Part shown: positions 34,549-43,353 of the stretch, one piece after another
Numbering within the stretch: position 1 is the stretch's first letter
Layout: each line of letters opens with the position of its first letter
Assembly: GCF_006442965.1 (NCBI RefSeq)
Contig: NZ_VFWX01000023.1
Location: 57,256-121,255, forward strand
Origin: Mesorhizobium sp. CU3
Lineage (GTDB): Bacteria > Pseudomonadota > Alphaproteobacteria > Rhizobiales > Rhizobiaceae
Reading direction: 5' to 3'
Length of the DNA stretch: 64,000 bases
The notes under the pieces: model-generated
Seen by the model: only the letters and a program-made list of their open reading frames with translations
What the model was told of the DNA's origin: nothing
The model's database searches: none
Program-made: the position numbers and the translations under genes

Positions 34549-34782
34549 CTAAAACTCAGTGATCTCGGCGCCGGCCCGTTCGTCGAACAGCACAGCGCAG
34601 CCGCGTCTGAGCGCGACTTGCGTCAAAGCGTTGGCCGCATCCTCGTCGGACGAGACGAAATCGCCGGTAAGAACACGCAATTCCTCGACGGCCTTCGACA
34701 TTGCAACGACATGTCCGGTGGAGCGATCGCTGACGCAATCCTCGACGACGCAGAGAAGATCGATAAGCTCGAAACTATCCAT
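34549..34782 (-). CDS. Small hypothetical protein
   Basis: A 77-residue acidic protein (MDSFELIDLLCVVEDCVSDR, VLTGDFVSSDEDAANALTQV, then ALRRGCAVLFDERAGAEITE). GCGGAGGCTGTC before the ATG supports the start at 34782. No family recognised. Confidence 0.6.
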   Translation of the reverse strand: MDSFELIDLLCVVEDCVSDRSTGHVVAMSKAVEELRVLTGDFVSSDEDAANALTQVALRRGCAVLFDERAGAEITEF

Positions 34783-34987
34783 GACAGCCTCCGCTGCCTG
34801 ACAACGGTGAGGCATGGCCAACGGTTCCCCTTCGCCGGCCTTATGATGCAACCGATGCCGCGTCGCTGCGTTGATACCCCGGCTACTCCAGCTTGCCCGC
34901 ACGGTCTTCTGCCGTGCGGGTCTCTTTGATTCGGGTATGATTTTATGTGCAGTGCGCCACAGACGGCGCAACGGCCGTGGCCGCAAC

Positions 34988-35021
34988 TTGACAAAAAGCT
35001 CGTTTTGTTCTCTTTATGTTC
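34988..35021 (+). promoter_or_regulatory. LexA-controlled promoter of dinB (SOS box)
   Basis: GTTC-TCTTTAT-GTTC at 35007-35021 is the alphaproteobacterial SOS box (GTTC-N7-GTTC). A -35 TTGACA is at 34988-34993 and a weak -10 (CTTTAT) falls in the N7, so LexA would block polymerase here. It lies ~70 bases before the dinB start. Confidence 0.85.
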
Positions 35022-35091
35022 GATAAAATTCCTTCCAACAGAATAGGCTAATGCTGCAACGCGGCAAGGAGCCGATACCGGAACACGCAGG

Positions 35092-36357
35092 ATGCCTGCC
35101 ACCAACGCCGCTTGCGGTGAAGCCACCATCCTGCATGCCGATCTCGACGCCTTCTACGCCTCGGTCGAGCAGTTGCTCGATCCGTCGCTGCGCGGCAAGC
35201 CCATCGCGGTCGGCGGAGGCGTGGTGCTGGCGGCCTCCTATGAGGCCAAAATCTTCGGCGTGCGCGGCGGCATGCCCGGCCGCAAGGCGCGAGAGCTCTG
35301 TCCCGGGCTGATCTTCGTCGGCGGCCGGTTCAGCGAATACCAGCGCCTCGGCGACGCCGCGATCAAGGTGCTCGACGATTTCACACCGCTGGTCGAGCGC
35401 ATCTCGATCGACGAGGCCTTTGCCGATGTCGCCGGCTGCACGCATCTGTTCGGCCCGCCGGACGAGATCGCGCGCAAAATCCGCGAGCGGGTGAAGAGCG
35501 AACTCGGCCTGCCGATCTCGATCGGCGTGGCGCGGACGAAACATCTGGCCAAGATCGCCTCGCAGGTGGCGAAGCCCGACGGGCTGGTGGTGGTGGCGCC
35601 CGGTAGCGAGCTCGCCTTCCTGCACGACCTGCCGGTGACGCTGATGTGGGGCGTCGGCCCTGCCACCAAGGCGCGGCTGGCCGAGATCGGTGTCGAAACC
35701 ATCGGCCAACTGGCGCGCACGCATAGCGGCGCGCTGCAACGGCTGCTCGGCCCCGCCGCCGGCCATAAGCTCGCCGCGCTTGCCTGGAACCGCGACCCGC
35801 GCAAGCTCGAAACGCATCGCCGCGCCATCTCGGCCGGCGCGCAATCGGCGCTTGGCCGAAAGCCGGCGCTGCCCAGCATCTTCGTGCCGACGCTGTTGCA
35901 TCTCGCCGACCGCGTCGCCAGCCGCCTGCGGTCCAAGGATCGGCCGGGACGCACGGTGAGCGTGCGCGTGCGTTTCGCCGACATGCGCGCGGTCTCGCGA
36001 TCGATCACGCTGGAACAGCCGATTCAGGCCACCACGATGCTGGCCGAAATCGCCGAGGAGCTGGTGCGCGGCGTACTGGCCGCCCATCCGGGCGAGCGCG
36101 ACATCTCGCTGCTCGCCATCTCGGTCTCGCATCTGGAGGAACATGCCGAGTTGCAGCTCGAACTTCCGCTCGGGCTTGCCGACGAGAAGCTGAGGCCCGG
36201 CAGCCGCAAGGGCCTGGCCCGCTTCGGCGCGGACCGCGCCGTCGACAAGATCCGCCGGCGTTTCGGCAAGGAGGCGGTGGGTTACGGCACCGTGGCGCTG
36301 GATTTGGCGCGCTCGGTGCCGGACGAATTCAGGGAACTGGCCGAGAAGGAGCTGTGA
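35092..36357 (+). CDS. dinB: DNA polymerase IV
   Basis: A 421-residue Y-family polymerase: ILHADLDAFYASVEQLLDPS carries the catalytic Asp residues, SIDEAFADVAG the second catalytic pair, IGVARTKHLAKIASQVAKPD the palm/thumb motif, and the little-finger domain follows. It copies damaged templates with low fidelity during the SOS response. The C-terminus lacks an obvious clamp-binding QLxLF motif, though LQLELPLGL at ~360 could serve. An SOS box stands upstream. Confidence 0.94.
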   Translation: MPATNAACGEATILHADLDAFYASVEQLLDPSLRGKPIAVGGGVVLAASYEAKIFGVRGGMPGRKARELCPGLIFVGGRFSEYQRLGDAAIKVLDDFTPLVERISIDEAFADVAGCTHLFGPPDEIARKIRERVKSELGLPISIGVARTKHLAKIASQVAKPDGLVVVAPGSELAFLHDLPVTLMWGVGPATKARLAEIGVETIGQLARTHSGALQRLLGPAAGHKLAALAWNRDPRKLETHRRAISAGAQSALGRKPALPSIFVPTLLHLADRVASRLRSKDRPGRTVSVRVRFADMRAVSRSITLEQPIQATTMLAEIAEELVRGVLAAHPGERDISLLAISVSHLEEHAELQLELPLGLADEKLRPGSRKGLARFGADRAVDKIRRRFGKEAVGYGTVALDLARSVPDEFRELAEKEL

Positions 36358-36364
36358 GGATCAG

Positions 36365-37021
36365 TCAAGCGCTGCTTTGCCCAAGGCGCGGCTCCGTGCC
36401 CGCGATCAGCCGGCCGATATTGGCGCGATGGCGCGCAATCACATAAAGCCCGCCGGCAATGACCAGCAGGCGATAAGGCAGCGGCTGCGGCAGGACGCAG
36501 ACCAGCGCGATCGCGGCCAGCGCCGCCAGCATCGAGCTCAGCGAGACGATGCGGGACAAACCCAGCACGAGAGCAAAGACCATGGCTGCGCCGAGCCCTA
36601 TCGGCCAGGACATCGCGAGTAGGACGCCCAGGCCGGTGGCGGCCGATTTACCCCCGGTGAAATTCAGCCAGATCGAGCGGCCATGGCCGAGCAGCGCGGC
36701 AAGGCCGGCGAGGCAGACGCCCCAGGACACCAGGCTTTGCCGATCGAGCGCCGCCAGCGGCGCGACCAACGTGCCGAGCCAGACATAGAACCAGCGGGCA
36801 AAGAGGATCGCCGCAGCGCCTTTAAGCAAATCGACCAGCAGCACCACCAGTGCCGGCCCCTTGCCCAGCGTGCGCAACACGTTGGTGGCACCGGTGGATC
36901 GCGATCCATGCTCGCGGATGTCGATGCCCTTGAGCAGTCTTCCCGCCAGATAACCGGTGGGGATCGAACCGAAGAGATACGCCAGTGCCAATCCCGCCAA
37001 GCCAGCCAGCCAAAAGACCAT
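36365..37021 (-). CDS. plsY: Acyl-phosphate:glycerol-3-phosphate acyltransferase PlsY
   Basis: A 218-residue membrane protein with five to six helices and the PlsY loops: LFGSIPTGYLAGRLLKGIDI, HGSRSTGATNVLRTLGKGPA, and FTGGKSAATGLGVLLAMSWP. It makes lysophosphatidic acid from acyl-phosphate, the first step of phospholipid synthesis with PlsX. The ATG at 37021 begins directly at the first helix. It is convergent with dinB, with 7 bp between the stops. Confidence 0.93.
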   Translation of the reverse strand: MVFWLAGLAGLALAYLFGSIPTGYLAGRLLKGIDIREHGSRSTGATNVLRTLGKGPALVVLLVDLLKGAAAILFARWFYVWLGTLVAPLAALDRQSLVSWGVCLAGLAALLGHGRSIWLNFTGGKSAATGLGVLLAMSWPIGLGAAMVFALVLGLSRIVSLSSMLAALAAIALVCVLPQPLPYRLLVIAGGLYVIARHRANIGRLIAGTEPRLGQSSA

Positions 37022-37187
37022 GCGATTTACCCTTGCTTTCAGACAGACGGCTATGGCGCATTTTGAGAGATTTGCGAAGGTTTCACAGCTTTTGCCCAAT
37101 CACTTGAGATTCCGCGATTCCGCGGCTTGCCAGATTGTCCGCACTGGGTTCGACTGGCGATGAACTGCCGAACGATCGGAGCGATCC

Positions 37188-38156
37188 ATGGCCAGTGAGA
37201 CGGCCCAGCCGTTGCAGCCGATACGCGAAATCACCTTCGACTATGCCGGCGCGCGCGCTATCGGCGATGTCGTCGGCAACATGTCCGGCATCGCTATCGA
37301 CCGCGAGCTCGCCTGGACCGTCTCCGACGAGGGACGGAGCTTCGAGTGCCTGAGGATCGGCGACGCCGGTTTCCGGCTCGAGGAGCAATACAAGCTGGAC
37401 GACTTCTTCCCCGGCCTGCCCTCCGGCCATGAGGCGGACCTCGAATCCGTCGATGTCTTCGGCGGCAGGCTTTGGCTCTGCGGCTCGCATTGCCGGGTGC
37501 GGCGCGAGCCGAAAGTGGTCGGCACGCTCGACCCCGGCTTCAAACGCCGGACGAGCCGGCATCTGCTTGGCTCGATCGAGCTCGGCGGCTCGGGCAAGCC
37601 GAAGCGCGGCACCGGCCACGCGCTGCCCTTCACCGGCGATGGCAGCCTGCGCCGCCGCTTGCGCGAGAACGCCTATCTCTCCGGCTTCCTCAACCTGCCG
37701 AGCAAGGAGAACGGGCTCGACATCGAAGGCCTCACGCTGATGCAGCGGCGACTGCTGCTCGGCCTGCGCGGCCCCGTCATCGACAGCCACGCGATCGTCG
37801 TTTCGCTGCCGCGCAAGGCGGCGCTGCTGCCAGAGGAGGGCAAGCCGCATCTGCACATGCTCGATCTGGGCGGGCTCGGCGTGCGCGATCTCGCCCGCGA
37901 CGGTGAGGCGGTGCTCATCATCGCCGGCCCTGTGACGGGCGCGGACGGGCCGTTCCGCATCCATCGCTGGCAGCCGTCCGGCGCCGGCCGCATCGAGAAG
38001 CCCGAGACGATTTACGAATGGCCGACGAACCACCGGCACCCGGAAGGGCTATGCCCGTACGCGATTGACGGCCGGCCCGGCATCCTCGTCGTCTACGACA
38101 CGTCGAACAAGGGACCGGGCGCGGCAACGACCGCGACGGCCGACTGGGTCGCCTGA
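37188..38156 (+). CDS. DUF3616 domain protein
   Basis: A 322-residue protein, probably a beta-propeller-like fold: an N-terminal ITFDYAGARAIGDVVGNMSG, then HEADLESVDVFGGRLWLCGS and the conserved NGLDIEGLTLMQRRLLLGLR, as in DUF3616. No signal peptide. Function unknown. It is followed 27 bp later by a patatin-like gene on the same strand, so they may be cotranscribed. Confidence 0.85.
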   Translation: MASETAQPLQPIREITFDYAGARAIGDVVGNMSGIAIDRELAWTVSDEGRSFECLRIGDAGFRLEEQYKLDDFFPGLPSGHEADLESVDVFGGRLWLCGSHCRVRREPKVVGTLDPGFKRRTSRHLLGSIELGGSGKPKRGTGHALPFTGDGSLRRRLRENAYLSGFLNLPSKENGLDIEGLTLMQRRLLLGLRGPVIDSHAIVVSLPRKAALLPEEGKPHLHMLDLGGLGVRDLARDGEAVLIIAGPVTGADGPFRIHRWQPSGAGRIEKPETIYEWPTNHRHPEGLCPYAIDGRPGILVVYDTSNKGPGAATTATADWVA

Positions 38157-38183
38157 GAAAAGGCGGCGAAGCGGGGGACTGGC

Positions 38184-39425
38184 ATGAGCCCGGATTCTGT
38201 CCAGGTAAGCGCTGATAAAAAGACGACGACGACGCGCCAGGGGCTGGGTCTCTGCCTGTCGGGCGGCGGCTATCGGGCCATGCTGTTCCATGCCGGCGTG
38301 CTCACGCGCCTCAACGAAGCCGGCCTGCTCGGCGAGCTTAGCATGGTGAGCTCGGTCTCGGGCGGCTCGATCGCCGCCGGGCTGCTTGCGGTCATGTGGC
38401 CGCGCTTCATCTTCGCCGATGGCATCGCCACCAATTTCGATATTTATCTCAAAAAGGTAGTGGCGTTCTCGCAGGTCTTTCTCGATCTGCCGTCGGCACT
38501 CAAGGGTGTGCTCAACCCGTTTTCGAGCGCGGCACGCGAAGTCGCCGCCGCTTACGAGCGCCATTTGTTCGATGGAACGCGTCCGATGCTGAAGGATCTG
38601 ACGGATCGCCCCTGGTTTGTGTTCTGCTCCAGCAACCTCAGCACCGGCTCGCTGTTTCGCATGTCGCGCTCCTATATCGCCGATTATCGCATCGGCTACG
38701 CCGAGGACGCCGATCTGCCAGTCGCCACCGCGATTGCCGCATCCTCGGCCTTCCCGCCCTACCTGTCGCCGCTGAGGCTCGACCTCAAGCAGTTCCGATG
38801 GAGCAACGACAATCTCGACCCCACGGTTGGCCCACCGGTTACGCCTGGCCGCGCCGTGCTGACCGATGGCGGCGTCTACGACAATCACGGCATCGAGCCG
38901 GCGCTGAAGCGCTGCCGCTGGCTTCTGGTCAGCGATGCCGGCGCGCCCTGGCACGAATCCAAGTCGAGCTTCGGCAACTGGCTCTCGCAGTTGAGCCGTG
39001 TGCTCGACACCAGCGACAACCAGGTGCGCTCGCTGAGGCGGCGCGATCTCATCGGCCGCTTCCAGGCGGCGAAGGATGCCGACGACGGCGCCGCGCCCGA
39101 TAACACGACCCGCCCCGACCATGCCGCGACGCGCGGGGTCTACTGGTCGATCGCGCCCAAGTCCAACAAGGACATGGCCATGCCGCTGTTCATGCGGACA
39201 GCGGCCACCCAGCCGGCCGACATCGGTACCTCGCTGCATTTCCTTGGTGTGCGGGAGACCGTCGATCTGGTCAACTGGGGCTATTGCGTTTCCGACCAGG
39301 CAATGCAGGCCTGGTACCAGCCGGCAGTGGCGGCCGGGAAGGCCGCTCCGCTGAAAGCGGGCGATGTATTGCCCGGGCGTTGCGCGAAGGTGTCGAAGGC
39401 GACGATGGGTTTGATCGGGATGTAA
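38184..39425 (+). CDS. Patatin-like phospholipase
   Basis: A 413-residue patatin-fold enzyme. The oxyanion hole is GLCLSGGGYRAMLFHAGVL, the nucleophile elbow VSSVSGGSIAAGLL (Ser of G-x-S-x-G in the variant V-S-G-G-S), and the catalytic Asp is in LTDGGVYDNHG. These form the Ser-Asp dyad. No signal peptide; it is likely a cytosolic or secreted-effector lipase. Substrate lipid not known. Confidence 0.9.
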   Translation: MSPDSVQVSADKKTTTTRQGLGLCLSGGGYRAMLFHAGVLTRLNEAGLLGELSMVSSVSGGSIAAGLLAVMWPRFIFADGIATNFDIYLKKVVAFSQVFLDLPSALKGVLNPFSSAAREVAAAYERHLFDGTRPMLKDLTDRPWFVFCSSNLSTGSLFRMSRSYIADYRIGYAEDADLPVATAIAASSAFPPYLSPLRLDLKQFRWSNDNLDPTVGPPVTPGRAVLTDGGVYDNHGIEPALKRCRWLLVSDAGAPWHESKSSFGNWLSQLSRVLDTSDNQVRSLRRRDLIGRFQAAKDADDGAAPDNTTRPDHAATRGVYWSIAPKSNKDMAMPLFMRTAATQPADIGTSLHFLGVRETVDLVNWGYCVSDQAMQAWYQPAVAAGKAAPLKAGDVLPGRCAKVSKATMGLIGM

Positions 39426-39597
39426 GGGGCCGAAACTGCTGATTTCGCCCTTTGCAGGGATTGAGCGCTCCACCGCTTTCAACGATCGCCAACGCTTGGC
39501 GCAATCCAATCCGGTTCATGCCCTCGCCCGTCCATGCTAACAGGACCCTTTCAACCTCGGGCGGCCTCCCCGCCCCCAGCCAGGACAGGATCGCGAG

Positions 39598-40299
39598 ATG
39601 GTGGACAAGGTAGCTCTGGTGACGGCGGGCGGCAGCGGCATGGGAGCGGCGGCGGCGAAGCGGCTGGCGGCCGACGGCTTCAAGGTCGGCGTGCTGTCCT
39701 CCTCCGGCAAAGGCGAGGCGCTGGGCAACGAACTGGGCGGCTTCGGCGTTACCGGCTCCAACCAGTCGAACGACGACCTGAAGCGGCTGACCGACGGGGC
39801 GCTCGAGCGGTGGGGCCGCATCGACGTCCTGGTCAACAGCGCCGGCCACGGTCCGCGCGCGCAGATCATCGAGATCAGCGACGAGGACTGGCACAAGGGC
39901 ATCGACACCTATTTCCTCAACGCCGTGCGCCCGACAAGGCTGGTGACGCCGGTGATGCAAAAGCAGAAGGCGGGCGTCATCATCAACATCTCGACCGCCT
40001 GGGCCTTCGAGCCGAGCGCGATGTTCCCGACATCGGCCGTGGCCCGCGCCGGGCTTGCCGCCTACACCAAGATCTTCGCCGACACCTACGCCGCCGACAA
40101 CATCCGTATGAACAATGTGCTGCCCGGCTGGATTGACAGCCTGCCGTCGACCGACCAGCGCCGCGACAGCGTGCCGATGAAACGCTACGGCACGTCGGAA
40201 GAGATCGCTGCGACGATTTCCTTCCTGGCTTCGGATGGGGCGGCCTATATCACCGGGCAGAACATACGCGTCGACGGTGGCATCACGCGGGCGGTGTGA
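39598..40299 (+). CDS. SDR-family protein with altered active site
   Basis: A 233-residue classical-SDR-length Rossmann protein: VALVTAGGSGMGAAAAKRLA, NSAGHGPRAQ, and VLPGWIDSLPSTDQR. The catalytic Tyr-x3-Lys is missing: the region reads ISTAWAFEPSAMFPTSAVAR, with no Tyr or Lys at the expected places. It may bind a nucleotide without redox activity or use another chemistry. GACAGGATCGCGAG precedes the ATG. Confidence 0.85.
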   Translation: MVDKVALVTAGGSGMGAAAAKRLAADGFKVGVLSSSGKGEALGNELGGFGVTGSNQSNDDLKRLTDGALERWGRIDVLVNSAGHGPRAQIIEISDEDWHKGIDTYFLNAVRPTRLVTPVMQKQKAGVIINISTAWAFEPSAMFPTSAVARAGLAAYTKIFADTYAADNIRMNNVLPGWIDSLPSTDQRRDSVPMKRYGTSEEIAATISFLASDGAAYITGQNIRVDGGITRAV

Positions 40300-40355
40300 G
40301 CTATTGCCGCGGCCCGTTAAGGCCGCGTTAGGCTGCCTGCATCCAAGATGGACGG

Positions 40356-41009
40356 ATGAAGGCTGGCGACCCAATCAGTCCTGCGTTTGGGCGACGCGGG
40401 TGCGTTGCCGACGCGCCGCCCGCGACGATAGTCCGTGCACCGAAACCCCAAAGAGGCATGGGCCTTCTCCTCGGCCTGGTTGGTGCGGGCGGAATTTTAC
40501 TGGCCGCTGGCTGCGCCGTTCTTTGGAACTTGCCGCGGATCGAACAGATCAATGCGCAAACTGCGCAGGCAGACCAGAAAATAGTCGCGATCATCAATCA
40601 GCCGATCACGCACCTGCCGCGCTCTGGACCGGTATCGGTGTTCTCGCCGGGCTGGTTCCACGAGGGCGCCATCAAGCCCGATTTCAACACCGTCGACATC
40701 CGCGCCACGCAGGAATTTCCATATGACGGCCATGTCACCTCGGATGTGACGCCGTCTGAGATGTTCATCGGCAGCGAACTCGAGTTCAACGCGATGACCA
40801 AGTATTTCTACGTCGACCGAAATCTGCCGAAGAAACGGCTATCCAGCGGTGAAATGGTCGAGATCAACGGCCTCTACCGAGTCCTCGGGCAAGATGAGCA
40901 GGCCATGACCATGCAATGGCTGATGCTTGCCGGCCTGGCTCTGCTCGCGATTTGCCTGGGGGCCGCGCTGCCGATTGCAGTTCGCCGAAATGGCCTTTCG
41001 GCGGGCTGA
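40356..41009 (+). CDS. Two-helix membrane protein, unknown
   Basis: A 217-residue protein. Helix 1 (~36-58, GLLLGLVGAGGILLAAGCAV) and helix 2 near the C-terminus (MLAGLALLAICLGAALPIAV) flank a ~130-residue periplasmic part (FSPGWFHEGAIKPDFNTVDI). The start is uncertain: the 35 residues before helix 1 are Pro/Arg-rich, and an in-frame ATG at 40458 lies just ahead of the helix. No family recognised. Confidence 0.6.
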   Translation: MKAGDPISPAFGRRGCVADAPPATIVRAPKPQRGMGLLLGLVGAGGILLAAGCAVLWNLPRIEQINAQTAQADQKIVAIINQPITHLPRSGPVSVFSPGWFHEGAIKPDFNTVDIRATQEFPYDGHVTSDVTPSEMFIGSELEFNAMTKYFYVDRNLPKKRLSSGEMVEINGLYRVLGQDEQAMTMQWLMLAGLALLAICLGAALPIAVRRNGLSAG

Positions 41010-41050
41010 AGAACGGCGTCCTCCAACTCCGCCTGGCCAATCGGCATTCT

Positions 41051-41494
41051 CTATTGGTTGATCTCAGGCTCGACGAGCTTGGCCAGATTGCGCAGCGATT
41101 CCTGCCAGCCGAGATAGCAGGCCTCGGCGGGAATGGCGTCGGGGATGCCGGCCTGGGTTATGTTGATCTCGGTGCCGACCAGGACTTTCTTCAACGTCAC
41201 GGTCACCTCGATCTGCCCCGGGAGGTTCGGATCGTCGAAGCGGTCGGTGTAGCGCAGCCGCTCGCCGGGAACGAGTTCCAGATACTCGCCGCCGAAGGAA
41301 TGGCTGTCGCCGGTGGTGAAGTTGCGGAACGACATCTTGAACGAGCCGCCGACCTTGCCTTCGAAGCTGTGCACGGTGCAGGTGAAGCCATTTGGCGGCA
41401 GCCACTTCGCCAGCGCATCGGCCTCGATGAAGGCGCGATAGACCTTTTCCGGCTTGGTGGCGAGCACGCGGTGCAGGTGGATGGTGCTGGGCAT
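41051..41494 (-). CDS. AHSA1/SRPBCC-family protein
   Basis: A 147-residue START/Bet v 1-like protein of the AHSA1 group: HRVLATKPEKVYRAFIEADA, LAKWLPPNGFTCTVHSFEGK, VGGSFKMSFRNFTTG, and the C-terminal GWQESLRNLAKLVE helix. These bind a hydrophobic ligand in a deep cavity or assist folding. The ATG at 41494 is the conserved start; AGAGGATACCGAAGAC precedes it. Confidence 0.9.
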   Translation of the reverse strand: MPSTIHLHRVLATKPEKVYRAFIEADALAKWLPPNGFTCTVHSFEGKVGGSFKMSFRNFTTGDSHSFGGEYLELVPGERLRYTDRFDDPNLPGQIEVTVTLKKVLVGTEINITQAGIPDAIPAEACYLGWQESLRNLAKLVEPEINQ

Positions 41495-41659
41495 GTCTTC
41501 GGTATCCTCTGTTGTCTCGTTGATCGATGCCCCAAGGACGGGCGGGCTCCAGGCGATCCGACAATGGCTGTCACATTTTTTCGCCCCCTGACCCATGGTC
41601 GCCCGATTTGGGATTTGAGCCCTTGCCCGAAGATCGGGGCGTTCGACGACAAAATGCAT

Positions 41660-41915
41660 TCAGCCACGGCATAGTGCCTAATGTTTTTGCATAAATTTAG
41701 CAACATTTAGTAAAATTGATGAGGCCTCTCGTTTAAATTGCATTAGAATAACCTTATGATATTCACTTGTGATGATTATTCGATTATCTTTGCATTTTCC
41801 GTCTGTACTGTGACATGATTCCTTGAGACGATAATCCAAGAGACAAACTGCTCTGGAATCGATGGCTTAATCACGCGCACCGTCTAAGCCAGAAACCACA
41901 AGGAAGGGATGTCCG
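41660..41915 (+). promoter_or_regulatory. AT-rich upstream region of the GH16-prsDE operon
   Basis: About 250 bases that are far more AT-rich than the surroundings, e.g. GCATAAATTTAGCAACATTT followed by AGTAAAATTGATG, and GATGATTATTCGATTATC. Such stretches in rhizobia are targets of MucR-type and other nucleoid-associated regulators of exopolysaccharide genes. I cannot fix a -35/-10 pair. Confidence 0.55.
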
Positions 41916-43340
41916 ATGACCACCGTGCTCAACGCCAAGGGCGTTCCCCTTCCCTACACGGCCGCGCCCAGCCACTGGTTCTCCGCCACCGGCTCCGGGC
42001 CGGAGCTGCACGGTACGACGGGCAACGATGCCATCTATGGCGACGGCAACGTCAACGTCACCATGTATGGCGGCGCGGGCGACGATTACTATTACCTCTA
42101 TTCGGCGATCAACCGGGCGGTCGAGCTGCCAGGCGAAGGCATCGATACGATCAACACCTGGATGAGCTACACGTTGCCCGACAATTTCGAGAACCTCGTC
42201 GTCACCGGCAACAATCGCTACGCGTTCGGCAACGACCTCGACAACATCATCAAGGGCGGCTCCGGCAGCCAGACCTTTTACGGCGGCAAGGGCGACGACG
42301 TGCTGATCGGCGGCGGCGGCGCCGACACCTTCATCATCACCAAGGGCAATGGCAGTGACCTGATCACCGATTTCGGCGCGGATGACACGGTGCGGCTCAA
42401 CGGCTACGACTTCATGTCCTTCGACGAGGTGAAGGCGCATATGGCGCAGGTAGGCGCCAATGTGCAGCTCGACCTGGGCTCCAGCGAGGTTTTGGTGTTC
42501 AACAACACCACCGTCGACAAGTTCCAGCCCAGCCAGTTCGAACTGCCGATCGACAAATCCGGCATGACGCTGTCCTTCAGCGACGACTTCAACACGCTCA
42601 GCCTTCACAATGCCCAGGGCGGCACCTGGGACACCAATTTCTGGTGGGGCGCAGCCAACGGCAGCTCGCTCAGCCAGAACAACGAATTGCAATGGTATAT
42701 CGACGCCAATTACGTGCCGACGAGCTCGGTGCATCCCTTCAGCATCGACAATGGCGTGCTCACCATTACCGCCGCGCAAGCCTCGGCCGACATCAAGCCG
42801 CTGATCAACAATTACGACTACACCTCAGGCCTGCTGACCACGCACGACACCTTCTCGCAGACCTACGGCTATTTCGAAATGCGCGCCGACCTGCCGGAAA
42901 ACGCCGGCGCATGGCCGGCCTTCTGGCTGCTGCCGGAAGACGGCTCATGGCCGCCGGAGCTCGACGTGGTGGAGATGTATGGACAGAGCCCGAATTCGCT
43001 GGTGATGACCGCGCACACCAACGAGACGGGACAACACACCAAGGTCGGCTCGACGGTTAACGTCGCGGACACCGACGGCTTCCACACCTATGGCCTGCTT
43101 TGGACGCCGGACAAGCTGGTCTGGACCTATGACGGCGTGCAGGTCGCGGAAGCGGCGACGCCGTCCGACATGGACAAGCCGATGTACATGCTGGTCGATC
43201 TTGCGATCGGCGGCCAGGCCGGCGCGCCGCCGGATCATCTGGCAACGCCGGCGCAGATGAAGATCGACTATATCCACGCCTATACACTTGACGACCTGCA
43301 GCAGAACCATGTGAGCGCGACGGCCGAGCATACGGCCTAG
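41916..43340 (+). CDS. exsH: Secreted GH16 glycanase with RTX repeats (ExsH-like)
   Basis: 474 residues. The N-terminal ~190 carry RTX-type GGxGxD nonapeptides (MYGGAGDDYYYLYS, FYGGKGDDVLIGGGGADTFI) that bind calcium. Residues ~215-470 are a GH16 domain with catalytic motif PPELDVVEMYGQSPNS (nucleophile and acid/base Glu) and WPAFWLLPEDGSWP. It resembles the S. meliloti ExsH / R. leguminosarum PlyA glycanases that trim succinoglycan-like polymer outside the cell. Type I secretion is inferred from the adjacent exporter genes 13 bp downstream. Confidence 0.9.
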   Translation: MTTVLNAKGVPLPYTAAPSHWFSATGSGPELHGTTGNDAIYGDGNVNVTMYGGAGDDYYYLYSAINRAVELPGEGIDTINTWMSYTLPDNFENLVVTGNNRYAFGNDLDNIIKGGSGSQTFYGGKGDDVLIGGGGADTFIITKGNGSDLITDFGADDTVRLNGYDFMSFDEVKAHMAQVGANVQLDLGSSEVLVFNNTTVDKFQPSQFELPIDKSGMTLSFSDDFNTLSLHNAQGGTWDTNFWWGAANGSSLSQNNELQWYIDANYVPTSSVHPFSIDNGVLTITAAQASADIKPLINNYDYTSGLLTTHDTFSQTYGYFEMRADLPENAGAWPAFWLLPEDGSWPPELDVVEMYGQSPNSLVMTAHTNETGQHTKVGSTVNVADTDGFHTYGLLWTPDKLVWTYDGVQVAEAATPSDMDKPMYMLVDLAIGGQAGAPPDHLATPAQMKIDYIHAYTLDDLQQNHVSATAEHTA

Positions 43341-43353
43341 GCGGGCCAGCTCG

